Source: an uncultured Prevotellaceae bacterium (GTDB lineage Bacteria > Bacteroidota > Bacteroidia > Bacteroidales > Bacteroidaceae). Taken from it: a DNA stretch of 64,000 bases. The notes beneath the pieces were generated by a model. It did no database searches and was not told the DNA's origin. It saw nothing but the letters and a program-made list of their open reading frames with translations. Shown one piece after another: positions 28,801 through 36,547 of the stretch. How positions within the stretch are numbered: the first letter of the stretch is position 1; every line of letters starts with the position of its first letter. Position numbers and translations under genes: made by a program. The DNA is taken from positions 18,297-82,296 of the forward strand of contig CAMJFC010000007.1 in the NCBI GenBank assembly GCA_946404865.1, in the 5' to 3' direction.

Positions 28801-30739
28801 TAACTCATATAACACCTCTGGTAAAGTGGTGGTGTATGCCGCTGCTACCCGTGACGCATTGACTGACACTGAAGTGGAGAAGACTCCTATCTTCACCACC
28901 GAGGGTATGACCACCGACTACCAGACCTTCGAGGTAACCATCCCAGAGGCTGGTGACTACTATCTTGCTTTCGAAATCACCGGTCGTCCATACGTCGATG
29001 AGATTTACGGTCTGACACGGGCTGATGTCGATTACGACCTCGCTTTGGGTACCACCAACATTCCTACAGAGGCCATGCAGAACGTGACCGCTACGGCTAC
29101 TGTCAATGTGAAGAACTATGGCTTGGCGGCTGTTGCAGCTGAAGACTATCAGATTATGGTTGGTATTGGCGACATCAAATCTACTGCCGAGCAGGGCACC
29201 GTGGAACTGCCGATGACACCTGCGCTCTCTGCAGCTGGCACAGCCATTTCTGTCTCCTTCCTGTCGCCTAAGGCTGGCACCTATCCTGTCACTATCGCCA
29301 TCACCGATAACGAGGGCAACATCCTTACCAAGACTGAGCCTGTGAACGTGACGTTTGCTGAAGAAGAGGCTTCCAGCGAGATTGTAGTCGGAACGCAGCG
29401 TTCTGGTTCGGCATCGAGAGATTATGCCATCATCGACTTCTACAATCTGGATAACTATGCTCTTACGTCTGACATCCTTTACACAGCTGCTCAATTGGAG
29501 GAGTTTGGTGTGATTGCTGGTACTAAGATTACTGCCATCACGTTTAAGGGAACCATTTCAAGTGCAAAGACCATTTCTAACTCCTTGACAGCATGGGTCG
29601 GAACAAGCACAGGCGAAATCACGTATAATAGTCCCGACAAATCTGCCATGCAGGAAGTGACCATATATGATGGTACAATGGCATTTGTATCAGGTGAGAA
29701 CGACATTGTGGTAACGCTTCCCCAACCGATTGTCTATGACGGAAGCTCTGACCTTCGCGTTTACTTCGAAGGAACAAAAGGCGGATGGGCATCTTTGTCT
29801 TTCAATTATGATAGTAAATATAGCAATATGAAGTGGAGTAATGCTTCCAGCATGAAGTATAATCCTCTTGCCTATCTGTCAATTGAAGCTACCATTCCCA
29901 CCATCGCCGGTACAGTGACCGACGCTGACAACCAGCCTATTGCCAATGCCACTGTTACGCTCGTGAGTGCCGACAGTGACCAGGTGCAGTATGAGGGCAC
30001 GACCGATGACGACGGTAACTACAGCATCAGCGTGATTCAATCTACACGTACCTACGATGCGACCGTCTCTGCTGAAGGCTACGATGATGAGGTCGCTGAG
30101 GATGTCAGCTTCGCCGAGGCTGTTGATGGCGTGCTGACAAAGGACTTCACGCTCACACAGACTCCTGAATTTGTGGAGGTGACTATTGGCGTGCGTGGTG
30201 CTGCTTCGTTCAGCAGCAAGTATCCGCTCGACTTCTCGTCGACAGATGTCACTGCTTATATCATCACGGGTAAGGAAGGTACCATCTTCACTCGCCAGGC
30301 GGTGACCGAAGTGCCTGCTAATACCGGTATCTTGGTTTACGCTGCTCAGGGAACCTACCAGATTCCTGTGGCTGCAAATGAGCCCGAGGACATCGACAAC
30401 AATCTGCTCGTGGCTACCTCTAAAGGTGAATATACTGTGACGGAAGAAGACTATGGTCGTGTCTATGGCCTGTTCTACTCTACCAAGCAGCAGAAAATGG
30501 GATTCCAGAAGAAGAGTGTAGGCTACACCTTCGGTGTCGACAAGTGCTATCTGCTCCTGCCTGAGGGTGCCAACGCTAATGAGTTGTTCTTCGATCTTGA
30601 CACGTTGACTGGTATCGATGCCATCGCTACAGACGCTGCTGACGAGAAGGGTGATACCTTCAACCTCAGTGGTCAGAAAGTGAACGCATCTTACAAGGGC
30701 GTCATCATCCGCAATGGTAAGAAGATGATCCAGAAGTAA
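25889..30739 (+). CDS. Giant secreted adhesin-like protein (paralog 2)
   Basis: A 1,616-aa protein from the ATG at 25889. The ORF track's extra 30 residues come from the leader and lie before the signal peptide MKQAKFLLLTLLAVLG. Domain order matches the preceding giant. Differences: an extra ~100-aa module at about residues 371-475 (LIHSGFDDAGAVFYAWTW ... FVRMNPNGAPSWDAKWNQT), and a strongly diverged module at about 1,165-1,335 (IYTAAQLEEF-like: LYTAAQLEEFGVIAGTKITA). A CarboxypepD_reg-like domain (IAGTVTDADNQPIANATV) and variant tail FNLSGQKVNASYKGVII complete it. Probably a T9SS cargo. Codon use is visibly richer in A/T than paralog 1. Confidence 0.85.
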   Translation: MKQAKFLLLTLLAVLGYSEARADYTVNFNTEIATSSSDFKVASNWQHIVDVDTYYDNNMSYSWKESDGIDSSGALLAMKQMKNDWGSSGTETYDMLVTPVVSGTVTIYAYPYSASSSNKAFVELYSLNSAGTARDTKLTSQEWTSTTGAEWTAVTIEVSEPQRIGIRAQYVYLDNFSATTADIVAESSLSVTKVMDENGNEKYQGTYPIFYQQPDGNMLVKLKVALLNNGDVDFVAGSTENYTITLAKGTSSAADTYYDDATVAITEDLAAGESKTIDVSFTVPYVSGYSYWYVRENVTGTTSSSFRYANSAAYEPKFLFREAGSTSTSSLTNAAWGTISESTTKNYEIYNDGTAPLIVNSITLPDGFTSTAIDGGTSVKLIHSGFDDAGAVFYAWTWIDGQDGRWVAGNDDVYEGLDNNVIFVRMNPNGAPSWDAKWNQTGNLTLQGGGYVLDSYNGDEMVGHWVAAIVDAKSSKAIDITQDAAQTGTFSGDVVVKYMDASSTEKTHTMSISTTVIGAGTWFAEFNSSTSGSVTFPEGSLAENGVRQGTTYVSSGNYDGYLYSYTSSSYATVNNKFITPKLHANAGDQLTFDVAREAGSSSSYNLKVYVSTDRQTWGEPVYSVTAADLTTAYQNQAITFDTEGDYYVAFAIYGVKIDNLVGLQKVDVTHDLYIKEVTWQDAEVNSGAEISSKPKVTIIPLTNETADAYTVKYIYGDNEVVGTPVALTASATSTKDFTFTFTPEVESTTTFEGTKVVFEFTDGTKFESETFDFTVKNEPKFHFVKTLPTSKWSEPSDYTTPIAFGKTNQEDAQTYYLVNWGSAPLNVKSISLPEGYTVSVETPLTVGAFDGTNEGIAAASQSFDIIFSATETGTYSGDMVITYVNGAGEDATFTIAVSGTKLDPNKWYANFDDNKWPAGSTYQNNVSMTNGGTYSAPNYYISSSSTTNNLFITPKLTATAGEKIQFDAKYYNSYNTSGKVVVYAAATRDALTDTEVEKTPIFTTEGMTTDYQTFEVTIPEAGDYYLAFEITGRPYVDEIYGLTRADVDYDLALGTTNIPTEAMQNVTATATVNVKNYGLAAVAAEDYQIMVGIGDIKSTAEQGTVELPMTPALSAAGTAISVSFLSPKAGTYPVTIAITDNEGNILTKTEPVNVTFAEEEASSEIVVGTQRSGSASRDYAIIDFYNLDNYALTSDILYTAAQLEEFGVIAGTKITAITFKGTISSAKTISNSLTAWVGTSTGEITYNSPDKSAMQEVTIYDGTMAFVSGENDIVVTLPQPIVYDGSSDLRVYFEGTKGGWASLSFNYDSKYSNMKWSNASSMKYNPLAYLSIEATIPTIAGTVTDADNQPIANATVTLVSADSDQVQYEGTTDDDGNYSISVIQSTRTYDATVSAEGYDDEVAEDVSFAEAVDGVLTKDFTLTQTPEFVEVTIGVRGAASFSSKYPLDFSSTDVTAYIITGKEGTIFTRQAVTEVPANTGILVYAAQGTYQIPVAANEPEDIDNNLLVATSKGEYTVTEEDYGRVYGLFYSTKQQKMGFQKKSVGYTFGVDKCYLLLPEGANANELFFDLDTLTGIDAIATDAADEKGDTFNLSGQKVNASYKGVIIRNGKKMIQK

Positions 30740-30769
30740 GCAGCCGAATTGTTTAATATTAAAGAGCTA

Positions 30770-30943
30770 ATGAAAATGAAAGAGTATATCAAACCCGAGC
30801 TCAAATATATCATCTACAATGGTGGTATCATGGAAGATGAAGAATTGGGTTCCATTCCAGAAGGCGAAGAAGGTGAAGACCTCTCCAACCAAGCCTCCTT
30901 TGACGAGAATGAGGTACCCGTTTCTAAATCCGTCTGGGATTAA
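30770..30943 (+). CDS. Tiny companion peptide (KxYIxPE...VW family)
   Basis: 57 aa from the ATG at 30770 (MKMKEYIKPELKY); the ATG at 30776 gives MKEYIKPELKY and aligns even better with the two relatives. The track's start at 30749 is a TTG in the spacer. The centre is acidic (EDEELGSIPEGEEGED) and the end is VSKSVWD. It follows the 1,616-aa protein by 30 nt and precedes a strong terminator, so it ends that operon. Function unknown. Confidence 0.7.
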   Translation: MKMKEYIKPELKYIIYNGGIMEDEELGSIPEGEEGEDLSNQASFDENEVPVSKSVWD

Positions 30944-30982
30944 TAGATTCGCACGCTAACCCCCACACCAAGGGGCTCTGTT

Positions 30983-31019
30983 ACCTCTCTCATCGCATCC
31001 GCGATGGGAGAGGTTTTTT
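30983..31019 (+). terminator. Rho-independent terminator
   Basis: A 14-bp stem with one T-G mismatch (ACCTCTCTCATCGC / GCGATGGGAGAGGT), a 4-nt loop and a T6 run. It ends the giant-protein/peptide operon just before the rhamnose genes. Confidence 0.85.
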
Positions 31020-31037
31020 AATTTCTTGCGTTAAAAT

Positions 31038-31068
31038 TTTGTAGTTCCCGTTTATTTCATTATTTTTG
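31038..31068 (+). promoter_or_regulatory. Promoter of the rhamnose operon
   Basis: -33 TTTG (31038-31041) and -7 TATTTTTG (31061-31068), 19 bp apart, 62 nt before the rhaB ATG. No obvious operator palindrome was seen between promoter and gene. Confidence 0.7.
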
Positions 31069-31130
31069 CACAATCAAGCGGATTTCGTCCGTATTCATAC
31101 ACATCTACTTAAAAAACAATCAACAAATCT

Positions 31131-32564
31131 ATGCCAGACACAACATATTTCTTTGCTGTCGATCTGGGCGCTACCAGCGGCAGAACCATCATCGGACATC
31201 TGGATGACGGACGTATTGTACAAGAAGAGGTCACACGGTTCGACAACCGTCTCATACAGACCGGCGGACATTTCTATTGGGATATCTTCGCCCTCTACGA
31301 CGAGGTGATTCGTGGTCTGAAAACGGTGGTGGCGCGGGGCATCACGCCCGCCTCTATCGGTATCGACACCTGGGGCGTCGATTTCGTGTGCATCGCCGAC
31401 GATGGCGCCATCATGCGCAACCCCATCGCCTACCGCGACCCGCAGACCTTCCAGGCCATGCAACGTTATTTCGATGAGGTGATACCACGCGAACAGGTGT
31501 ATCGCATCACTGGCATACAACTCATGAACTTCAATTCGCTCTTCCAGCTTTATGCCATGAGGATGAATCATGACGCGGCTTTGCGCGAGGCGCAACGCAT
31601 CCTCTTCATGCCCGATGCACTGGCATGGATGCTCACCGGAGAGGCCGTGTGCGAATATACCATCGCTTCAACCAGTCAGATGCTCGACCCCCGAACGGGC
31701 GACCTCGACCCGCTGCTCCTCGAGAGCGTGGGGGTGCAACGGCAGCAGTTCGGTCGCAGCGTCATGCCCGGCACCATCATCGGCACGCTGACCGATGAGG
31801 TGCAGCATATCACCGGCCTCGGTCCCGTACCGGTGGTGGCGGTGGCCGGACACGACACGGCAAGCGCCGTGGCTGCCGTGCCAGCATCCGACGAGCACTT
31901 CGCTTACCTGAGCAGCGGCACATGGTCGCTCATGGGCATAGAGACGCGCGAGGCGGTCATCAACGACCGCAGTTATGAACTGAACTTCACCAACGAGGGT
32001 GGGGTGGAGGGAACCACCCGTTTCTTGAAGAATATCTGTGGCATGTGGCTCTATGAGCGGTGTCGCAAGGAGTGGCCCGCAGAGGTGCGGCAACTCTCTC
32101 ATCCCGAGTTGCAGGGGTCGGCGATGACGGTGGAACCCTTCCGCAGTATCATCAACCCCGACGACCCGGCGTTTGCCAATCCCCCGTCGATGATTGAGGC
32201 CATACAGCAGTATTGTCGGCAGACGGGCCAACCTGTACCCGAGTCGCCGGCGGAAATCTGCCGTTGCATCTTCGACTCGTTGGCTATGCGCTACAAGCAG
32301 GTGTTCGAATGGCTGCAAGAGTTTGCCGGGCACGACTTGCGTGTGCTGCATGTCATCGGTGGCGGGTCGCTCAACGGCCTTCTTAATCAGCTCACTGCCG
32401 ATGTGCTCGGCGTGGAGGTGATAGCGGGTCCGCAGGAGTGCACAGCCATTGGCAACATCATGCTCCAGGCCAAAGCCGCCGGCATCGTCACCGACATCTG
32501 GCAGATGCGCCGCATCATCGCCAACAGTGTTGAGACAAAACGATTTACACCAAAATCATTATAA
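31131..32564 (+). CDS. rhaB: Rhamnulokinase
   Basis: A 477-aa FGGY-family sugar kinase that phosphorylates L-rhamnulose at C1 with ATP. The match to enterobacterial RhaB is clear: N-terminal phosphate loop AVDLGATSGR, IGIDTWGVDFV with the catalytic Asp, AYRDPQT, YLSSGTWSLMG and the adenosine-binding end VIGGGSLNGLLNQLTAD. Length is close to the E. coli protein (489 aa). It is first in a run rhaB-isomerase-MFS-rhaD; the isomerase starts 27 nt downstream. Fuculokinase or xylulokinase are less likely given the RhaB-specific segments and the RhaD neighbour. Confidence 0.93.
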   Translation: MPDTTYFFAVDLGATSGRTIIGHLDDGRIVQEEVTRFDNRLIQTGGHFYWDIFALYDEVIRGLKTVVARGITPASIGIDTWGVDFVCIADDGAIMRNPIAYRDPQTFQAMQRYFDEVIPREQVYRITGIQLMNFNSLFQLYAMRMNHDAALREAQRILFMPDALAWMLTGEAVCEYTIASTSQMLDPRTGDLDPLLLESVGVQRQQFGRSVMPGTIIGTLTDEVQHITGLGPVPVVAVAGHDTASAVAAVPASDEHFAYLSSGTWSLMGIETREAVINDRSYELNFTNEGGVEGTTRFLKNICGMWLYERCRKEWPAEVRQLSHPELQGSAMTVEPFRSIINPDDPAFANPPSMIEAIQQYCRQTGQPVPESPAEICRCIFDSLAMRYKQVFEWLQEFAGHDLRVLHVIGGGSLNGLLNQLTADVLGVEVIAGPQECTAIGNIMLQAKAAGIVTDIWQMRRIIANSVETKRFTPKSL

Positions 32565-32591
32565 AAGAATAATTCTGTAAATAAACGATAT

Positions 32592-34022
32592 ATGAGTAAA
32601 CCATTAGTAGAAACCAAAGCAAGGGTAGGGGTGTTCTCCATCGCATTAGGAGCATACCTGCCGCAATTCCCGCAACTCGTTCCTGAGTTCGAAAGCCAAT
32701 ACGAGGCATTCAAACAAACACTGCCCGACACCGTGGAAATCATCGACGGCGGACTGGTGACCACCAAAGAACAAGCACAACAAGCCGGCGACCAGTTCCG
32801 TGCAGCCGATGTTGACCTTGTCATCTTGCAACTGCTCACCTACGCCACCTCGTATAATATGCTGCCCGCCGTGCGCGACCTCGACGTGCCCGTGGTGCTG
32901 GTGAACGTGCAGAAAAAGAAAGCACCCGACTATGCCAATACCGACATCCCCACCTGGCTCGGCGAACTCTATGCCTGCGGAGCCGTGGGCGAGATGGTGG
33001 CCGACCTGGAACGCGCCGGAAAACGCCATGCCGTCATCACCGGTGTGGTGGAAGGCGGCGACCCGCAGGTGCAAGCCGAGATTGAAGACTGGTGCCGTGC
33101 CGCACAGGTGCGACGCCGTTTCCGCGACACCAACATCGCACAGATAGGACGACCCTATCCCGGCATGATGGATCTCTATATCGATGAGACCAACCTCTAC
33201 CACCGCATGTGGCTCTACACCAAACAGTTTGACTGGGAGAAGATGTGGGCCATCGCCGATGATATCAACGACGAGGAGGCCATCCGTGCCAAAGCGCAGG
33301 ACATCCTCGATACGTTCGACATTGAAGGTGGCGGCACCATTGAGAAGGTGTGGGACATGGCACGCTATGTGGTGGCCTTCGAACAGTGGGTGAAAGATGA
33401 ACAACTGGGCCTTATCGCCTCGCACTATGACGGTTTCGCTAAGGGTGTTGCCGGGAAACTCGACTCCATGCTCATTCCGGCCTTCTCGATGCTTATCAAA
33501 CAGCATACCGCCTGTGCCGTGGAGGGCGACATGAAGGTGGCCATGGCCATGTCGATTCTGAAGACTATTTCTGGCACCGGCACACTCTCGGAGATGTACT
33601 CCATCGACTTCAACGAGGATATCTGCATCATCGGCCATTCCGGCTCGGGCGACTTCGACATCTCGCAAGCCAAGAAGCCCACCATGAAGATTGTGCCTGT
33701 GTTCCATGGCAAGAGTGGCGGTGGTTACCTCACCCAGTTCTACCCGCCCACAGGCCCTGTCACCTATCTCGGCATCACGCAGGATAAGAACGGCGTGTTT
33801 AAGTTTGTCGTGGCAGAGGGCGTCAACGAAGACGGTCCCATCTTCACCTTCGGCGACACCAACATGCGCACACGCTTCTCCATCGGCGCACGTGAGTTCT
33901 GCAACCGCTGGAGCGAGGCCGGTCCCACCCACCACATGGCTGCCGCCGTAGGACATCATATCAACACCATCCTCAAAGTGGCCAAAATCTTCAATGTAGA
34001 AGTGGATGTGGTGTGCAGGTAA
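32592..34022 (+). CDS. L-fucose/L-arabinose-isomerase-type sugar isomerase (probable rhamnose isomerase)
   Basis: A 476-aa cytoplasmic protein of the fucose/arabinose isomerase superfamily: an N-terminal Rossmann-like part (RVGVFSIALGAYLPQFPQL, VDLVILQLLTYATSYN) and a C-terminal barrel with conserved segments (AVEGDMKVAMAM, CIIGHSGSGDFDI, GAREFCNRWSEAGPTHH). It does not look like classical RhaA, which lacks this N-terminal fold and is about 420 aa. Sitting between rhaB and rhaD, its likely substrate is L-rhamnose, isomerised to L-rhamnulose; this is inferred from position. L-fucose or arabinose are the alternatives. Confidence 0.8.
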   Translation: MSKPLVETKARVGVFSIALGAYLPQFPQLVPEFESQYEAFKQTLPDTVEIIDGGLVTTKEQAQQAGDQFRAADVDLVILQLLTYATSYNMLPAVRDLDVPVVLVNVQKKKAPDYANTDIPTWLGELYACGAVGEMVADLERAGKRHAVITGVVEGGDPQVQAEIEDWCRAAQVRRRFRDTNIAQIGRPYPGMMDLYIDETNLYHRMWLYTKQFDWEKMWAIADDINDEEAIRAKAQDILDTFDIEGGGTIEKVWDMARYVVAFEQWVKDEQLGLIASHYDGFAKGVAGKLDSMLIPAFSMLIKQHTACAVEGDMKVAMAMSILKTISGTGTLSEMYSIDFNEDICIIGHSGSGDFDISQAKKPTMKIVPVFHGKSGGGYLTQFYPPTGPVTYLGITQDKNGVFKFVVAEGVNEDGPIFTFGDTNMRTRFSIGAREFCNRWSEAGPTHHMAAAVGHHINTILKVAKIFNVEVDVVCR

Positions 34023-34036
34023 GACCTACCCCCTTC

Positions 34037-34167
34037 CCCTCCCTTGTAGGGAGGGGCGTGGTTGTTATTATTCGACATTGAAAATGTATTACAACAAATA
34101 GAAAACGATCTCCATGAGTAATCAATCATCTCACAATCAATCTACTCCCCTCCCTACAAGGGAGGGG
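34037..34167. repeat. Inverted pair of 21-bp CCCCTCCCTnnnnnGGGAGGGG palindromes
   Basis: 34037-34057 (CCCCTCCCTTGTAGGGAGGGG) and 34147-34167 are exact reverse complements of each other and each is a hairpin. The second lies inside the first codons of the MFS gene and encodes PLPTREG. Related G/C-rich sequence overlaps the ends of cvfB, lolD and the antiporter gene and recurs near 51590-51690. Confidence 0.8.
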
Positions 34168-35493
34168 CCGGGGGGTGGGTCTCTCAAGAGCACCATCGCG
34201 GTGTCTCTCACCAATTATCTGGATGCCGGTGCCATTGTGGCGGGTGCCAGTGGACTGACCCTTTGGCAGAACTATCTCGGACTGTCGGAAGTGCATCTCG
34301 GCTGGCTCAATTTCATCAGTGCCAACTGTCTCGGCGCGGCACTCGGCGCCATCATTGGTGGGTTCCTCGCCGACAAGTACGGGCGTAAGTTCATCTTCAC
34401 CTACAACCTCCTGGTCTATATGACGGGCGTGTTGCTCATCATGCTGAGTGTCAACTTCCCCATGTTGCTGGCCGGATTCCTGATCACCGGTGTCTCCGTC
34501 GGTGTGGGCGTGCCAGCCTCGTGGACCTATATCTCCGAAAATTCGGAAATCAACAACCGCGGACGTAATATCTGCATCTCGCAGATGTCGTGGGGCATCG
34601 GGCCGATGTGTATCTTATTGCTTGGCATGCTCTTCGCCCCGGGCGGTTATCTGTTCAGCTGGGTGCAGAGCCTCGGTCATGCCATCGGCGGAGCAGGTCT
34701 GTCTGAACCCGCACTCAATGTCTTCTCTTCGCGTGTGGTCTTCTTCTCGCTCTTCATCGTGGCGTTCATCGCATGGAACCTGCAACGTAAGTTGCACGAG
34801 AGCGCGGAGTTTGAGACAGCGAAGGAGAAAGGAAAGACGGCCGGACTGATAGATAATATCAAGGTGCTGTTCCAAAGCAAGGTGGCGGTGAAGACGGTGT
34901 GCTTCCTCGCTGGTATCTACCTCACGTGGAACCTCGTGGCATCGGTCATGGGATTCTTCCAACCGCACATCTATGAGACGGCGGGCGGCGTGAGCAACGA
35001 ACAGGCCAACTGGATGAACTGCATACAATGGGCCATCATCGTGGGCGTCACCTTCATCGTGTCGAAGCTCATCGACAAGAGTAACCATAAACTCATCTAT
35101 GTGTTCGGACTGCTTGTGGCCATCTCGGCATGGCTCATCATCGTCACCATCGGTGTGAACGGCAAGGTGGGACTATGGGCGTTCGCCATCCTCTGGGGTA
35201 TCCAGGGCGGCACATCTGTGCAAATTTTCTACGCACTGTGGGGCACTGAACTGTTCCCGGCCAAGTTCCGTGCCGGTGCGCAGGGACTGATGTTCTTCAT
35301 CGTTCGTGGTCTGTCGGCAGTGTGGGGACTCGTCTTCACCTATATCTATGGCGAGAATGGCGAGGGCTTCACCATCGCTGCTTACTGTATGATTGCCCTG
35401 TTGCTCATCTCCCTCATCGTCGGTTTCATCGGTGCACCCAATACACGAGGCAAATCGCTTCAACAAATCACCAAAGAACGTTACGGGGAATGA
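34114..35493 (+). CDS. MFS sugar transporter (probable L-rhamnose uptake)
   Basis: A 459-aa inner-membrane permease with about 12 hydrophobic segments and the MFS signature GGFLADKYGRKF after TM2, like sugar porters. The C-terminal half repeats the pattern (SKLIDKSNHKLIYVFG, RGLSAVWGLVFTYIYG). Its position inside the rhamnose operon suggests L-rhamnose/proton symport; substrate is inferred, not shown. The first ~22 residues (TPLPTREGPGGGS) are encoded by a palindromic repeat; the next ATG is far inside the protein, so the repeat really is part of the reading frame. Confidence 0.85.
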   Translation: MSNQSSHNQSTPLPTREGPGGGSLKSTIAVSLTNYLDAGAIVAGASGLTLWQNYLGLSEVHLGWLNFISANCLGAALGAIIGGFLADKYGRKFIFTYNLLVYMTGVLLIMLSVNFPMLLAGFLITGVSVGVGVPASWTYISENSEINNRGRNICISQMSWGIGPMCILLLGMLFAPGGYLFSWVQSLGHAIGGAGLSEPALNVFSSRVVFFSLFIVAFIAWNLQRKLHESAEFETAKEKGKTAGLIDNIKVLFQSKVAVKTVCFLAGIYLTWNLVASVMGFFQPHIYETAGGVSNEQANWMNCIQWAIIVGVTFIVSKLIDKSNHKLIYVFGLLVAISAWLIIVTIGVNGKVGLWAFAILWGIQGGTSVQIFYALWGTELFPAKFRAGAQGLMFFIVRGLSAVWGLVFTYIYGENGEGFTIAAYCMIALLLISLIVGFIGAPNTRGKSLQQITKERYGE

Positions 35494-35506
35494 ATCAAGA
35501 TGCGAC

Positions 35507-35601
35507 TTCGGTCATAGACCTCAACAATTAGTCAAAATTCGTCATTCTTCATCGCCGTAGGCGACCATTCAACATTCAACATTCAAAATTCAACATTCAA
35601 A
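35507..35601. repeat. CAACATT-rich dispersed element, copy 1
   Basis: Contains TTCGGTCATAGACCTCAACAA, the mini-hairpin ATCGCCGTAGGCGA and then tandem TTCAACATTCAA heptamers ending at the rhaD start. A longer relative starts at 46897 (same 5' part), and the hairpin/heptamer part also recurs at 36417-36541. No coding role seen, although the 5' part overlaps nothing essential. Confidence 0.75.
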
Positions 35602-35602
35602 C

Positions 35603-36409
35603 ATGAGCATATTAACAAGCAGACCCGCTCTGGAGCGGGAAGTCATGAAGATTGCCGAGGTGGCAGGCTACCTCTGGCAAAACGGATGGGCCGAGCGCAA
35701 TGGCGGCAACATCACAGTGAATATTACAGAGTTCGCCGATGATAAGATGCGGCAGATGCCAGCCATCAGCGACGTGCGACCCATCGGCATTACACTGCCC
35801 GAACTCAAGGGTTGTTACTTCTATTGCAAAGGCACAGGCAAAAGGATGCGCGACCTGGCGCGCCGGCCCATGGAAAACGGCAGCATCATACGCATCCTCG
35901 ACGATTGCGCCTCGTATGTCATCATCGCCGACCAACCTGTGGCGCCGACCAGCGAGTTGCCTAGCCACTTGATTGTCCACGCACGTCAGATTGCTACTGG
36001 CTCCGGCTATAAGGCCACGGTGCACACTCATCCGATTGAACTGGTGGCCATGAGCCACAACCGTGCGTTCCTCGGCAAGGACGTACTCACACGTATCTTA
36101 TGGTCGATGATTCCTGAGACCAAGGCATTTTGTCCACTCGGACTCGGTATCGTTCCTTATCAGTTGCCGGGTTCCAACGACCTCGCCCAAGCCACCCTCA
36201 AAGAGTTAGAGGAGTATGATGTGGTGATGTGGGAGAAGCACGGTGTCTTTGCCAAAGGTCTCGATGTGATGGATGCCTTCGACCAGATTGATGTGCTCTC
36301 CAAGAGTGCCAAGATTTATATCAGTTCGCGTTGCATGGGCTTCGAACCCGAAGGTATGAGCGACGAACAGATGGCAGAGATGACACGCGCCTTCCATCTG
36401 CCAAGATGA
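35603..36409 (+). CDS. rhaD: Rhamnulose-1-phosphate aldolase
   Basis: A 268-aa class II aldolase that splits L-rhamnulose 1-phosphate into dihydroxyacetone phosphate and L-lactaldehyde. Family motifs: GWAERNGGNITVNI (substrate/phosphate loop), PTSELPSHLIVHA with the catalytic Glu, the Zn ligands VHTHPIELVAMSH, and MWEKHGVFAKG with the third His. Length is close to E. coli RhaD (274 aa). Last gene of the rhaB-isomerase-MFS-rhaD run; a 109-bp gap with a dispersed repeat separates it from the transporter. The lactaldehyde it makes can be oxidised by the dehydrogenase at 42288. Confidence 0.93.
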   Translation: MSILTSRPALEREVMKIAEVAGYLWQNGWAERNGGNITVNITEFADDKMRQMPAISDVRPIGITLPELKGCYFYCKGTGKRMRDLARRPMENGSIIRILDDCASYVIIADQPVAPTSELPSHLIVHARQIATGSGYKATVHTHPIELVAMSHNRAFLGKDVLTRILWSMIPETKAFCPLGLGIVPYQLPGSNDLAQATLKELEEYDVVMWEKHGVFAKGLDVMDAFDQIDVLSKSAKIYISSRCMGFEPEGMSDEQMAEMTRAFHLPR

Positions 36410-36416
36410 GTGCTGA

Positions 36417-36541
36417 GTTTTGAGTGTTGAATGTTGAATTCTTCATCGCAATTCAACATTCAACACTCAACATTCAACATTCAAAATTCTTCATCGCCGC
36501 AGGCGACAATTCAACACTCAACATTCAACATTCAACATTCA
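36417..36541. repeat. CAACATT-rich dispersed element, copy 2 (double)
   Basis: Two units of TTCTTCATCGC(CGCAGGCGA) plus runs of CAACATTCAACACT, preceded by a reverse-orientation GTGTTGAATGTTGAA. It directly adjoins the 3' end of the tRNA-like gene. Confidence 0.75.
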
Positions 36542-36547
36542 GAAAGG

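Noticed and set aside
31131-36409. L-fucose catabolic operon
   Set aside because: Kinase and aldolase segments match RhaB and RhaD rather than FucK and FucA; only the isomerase is fucose-like.
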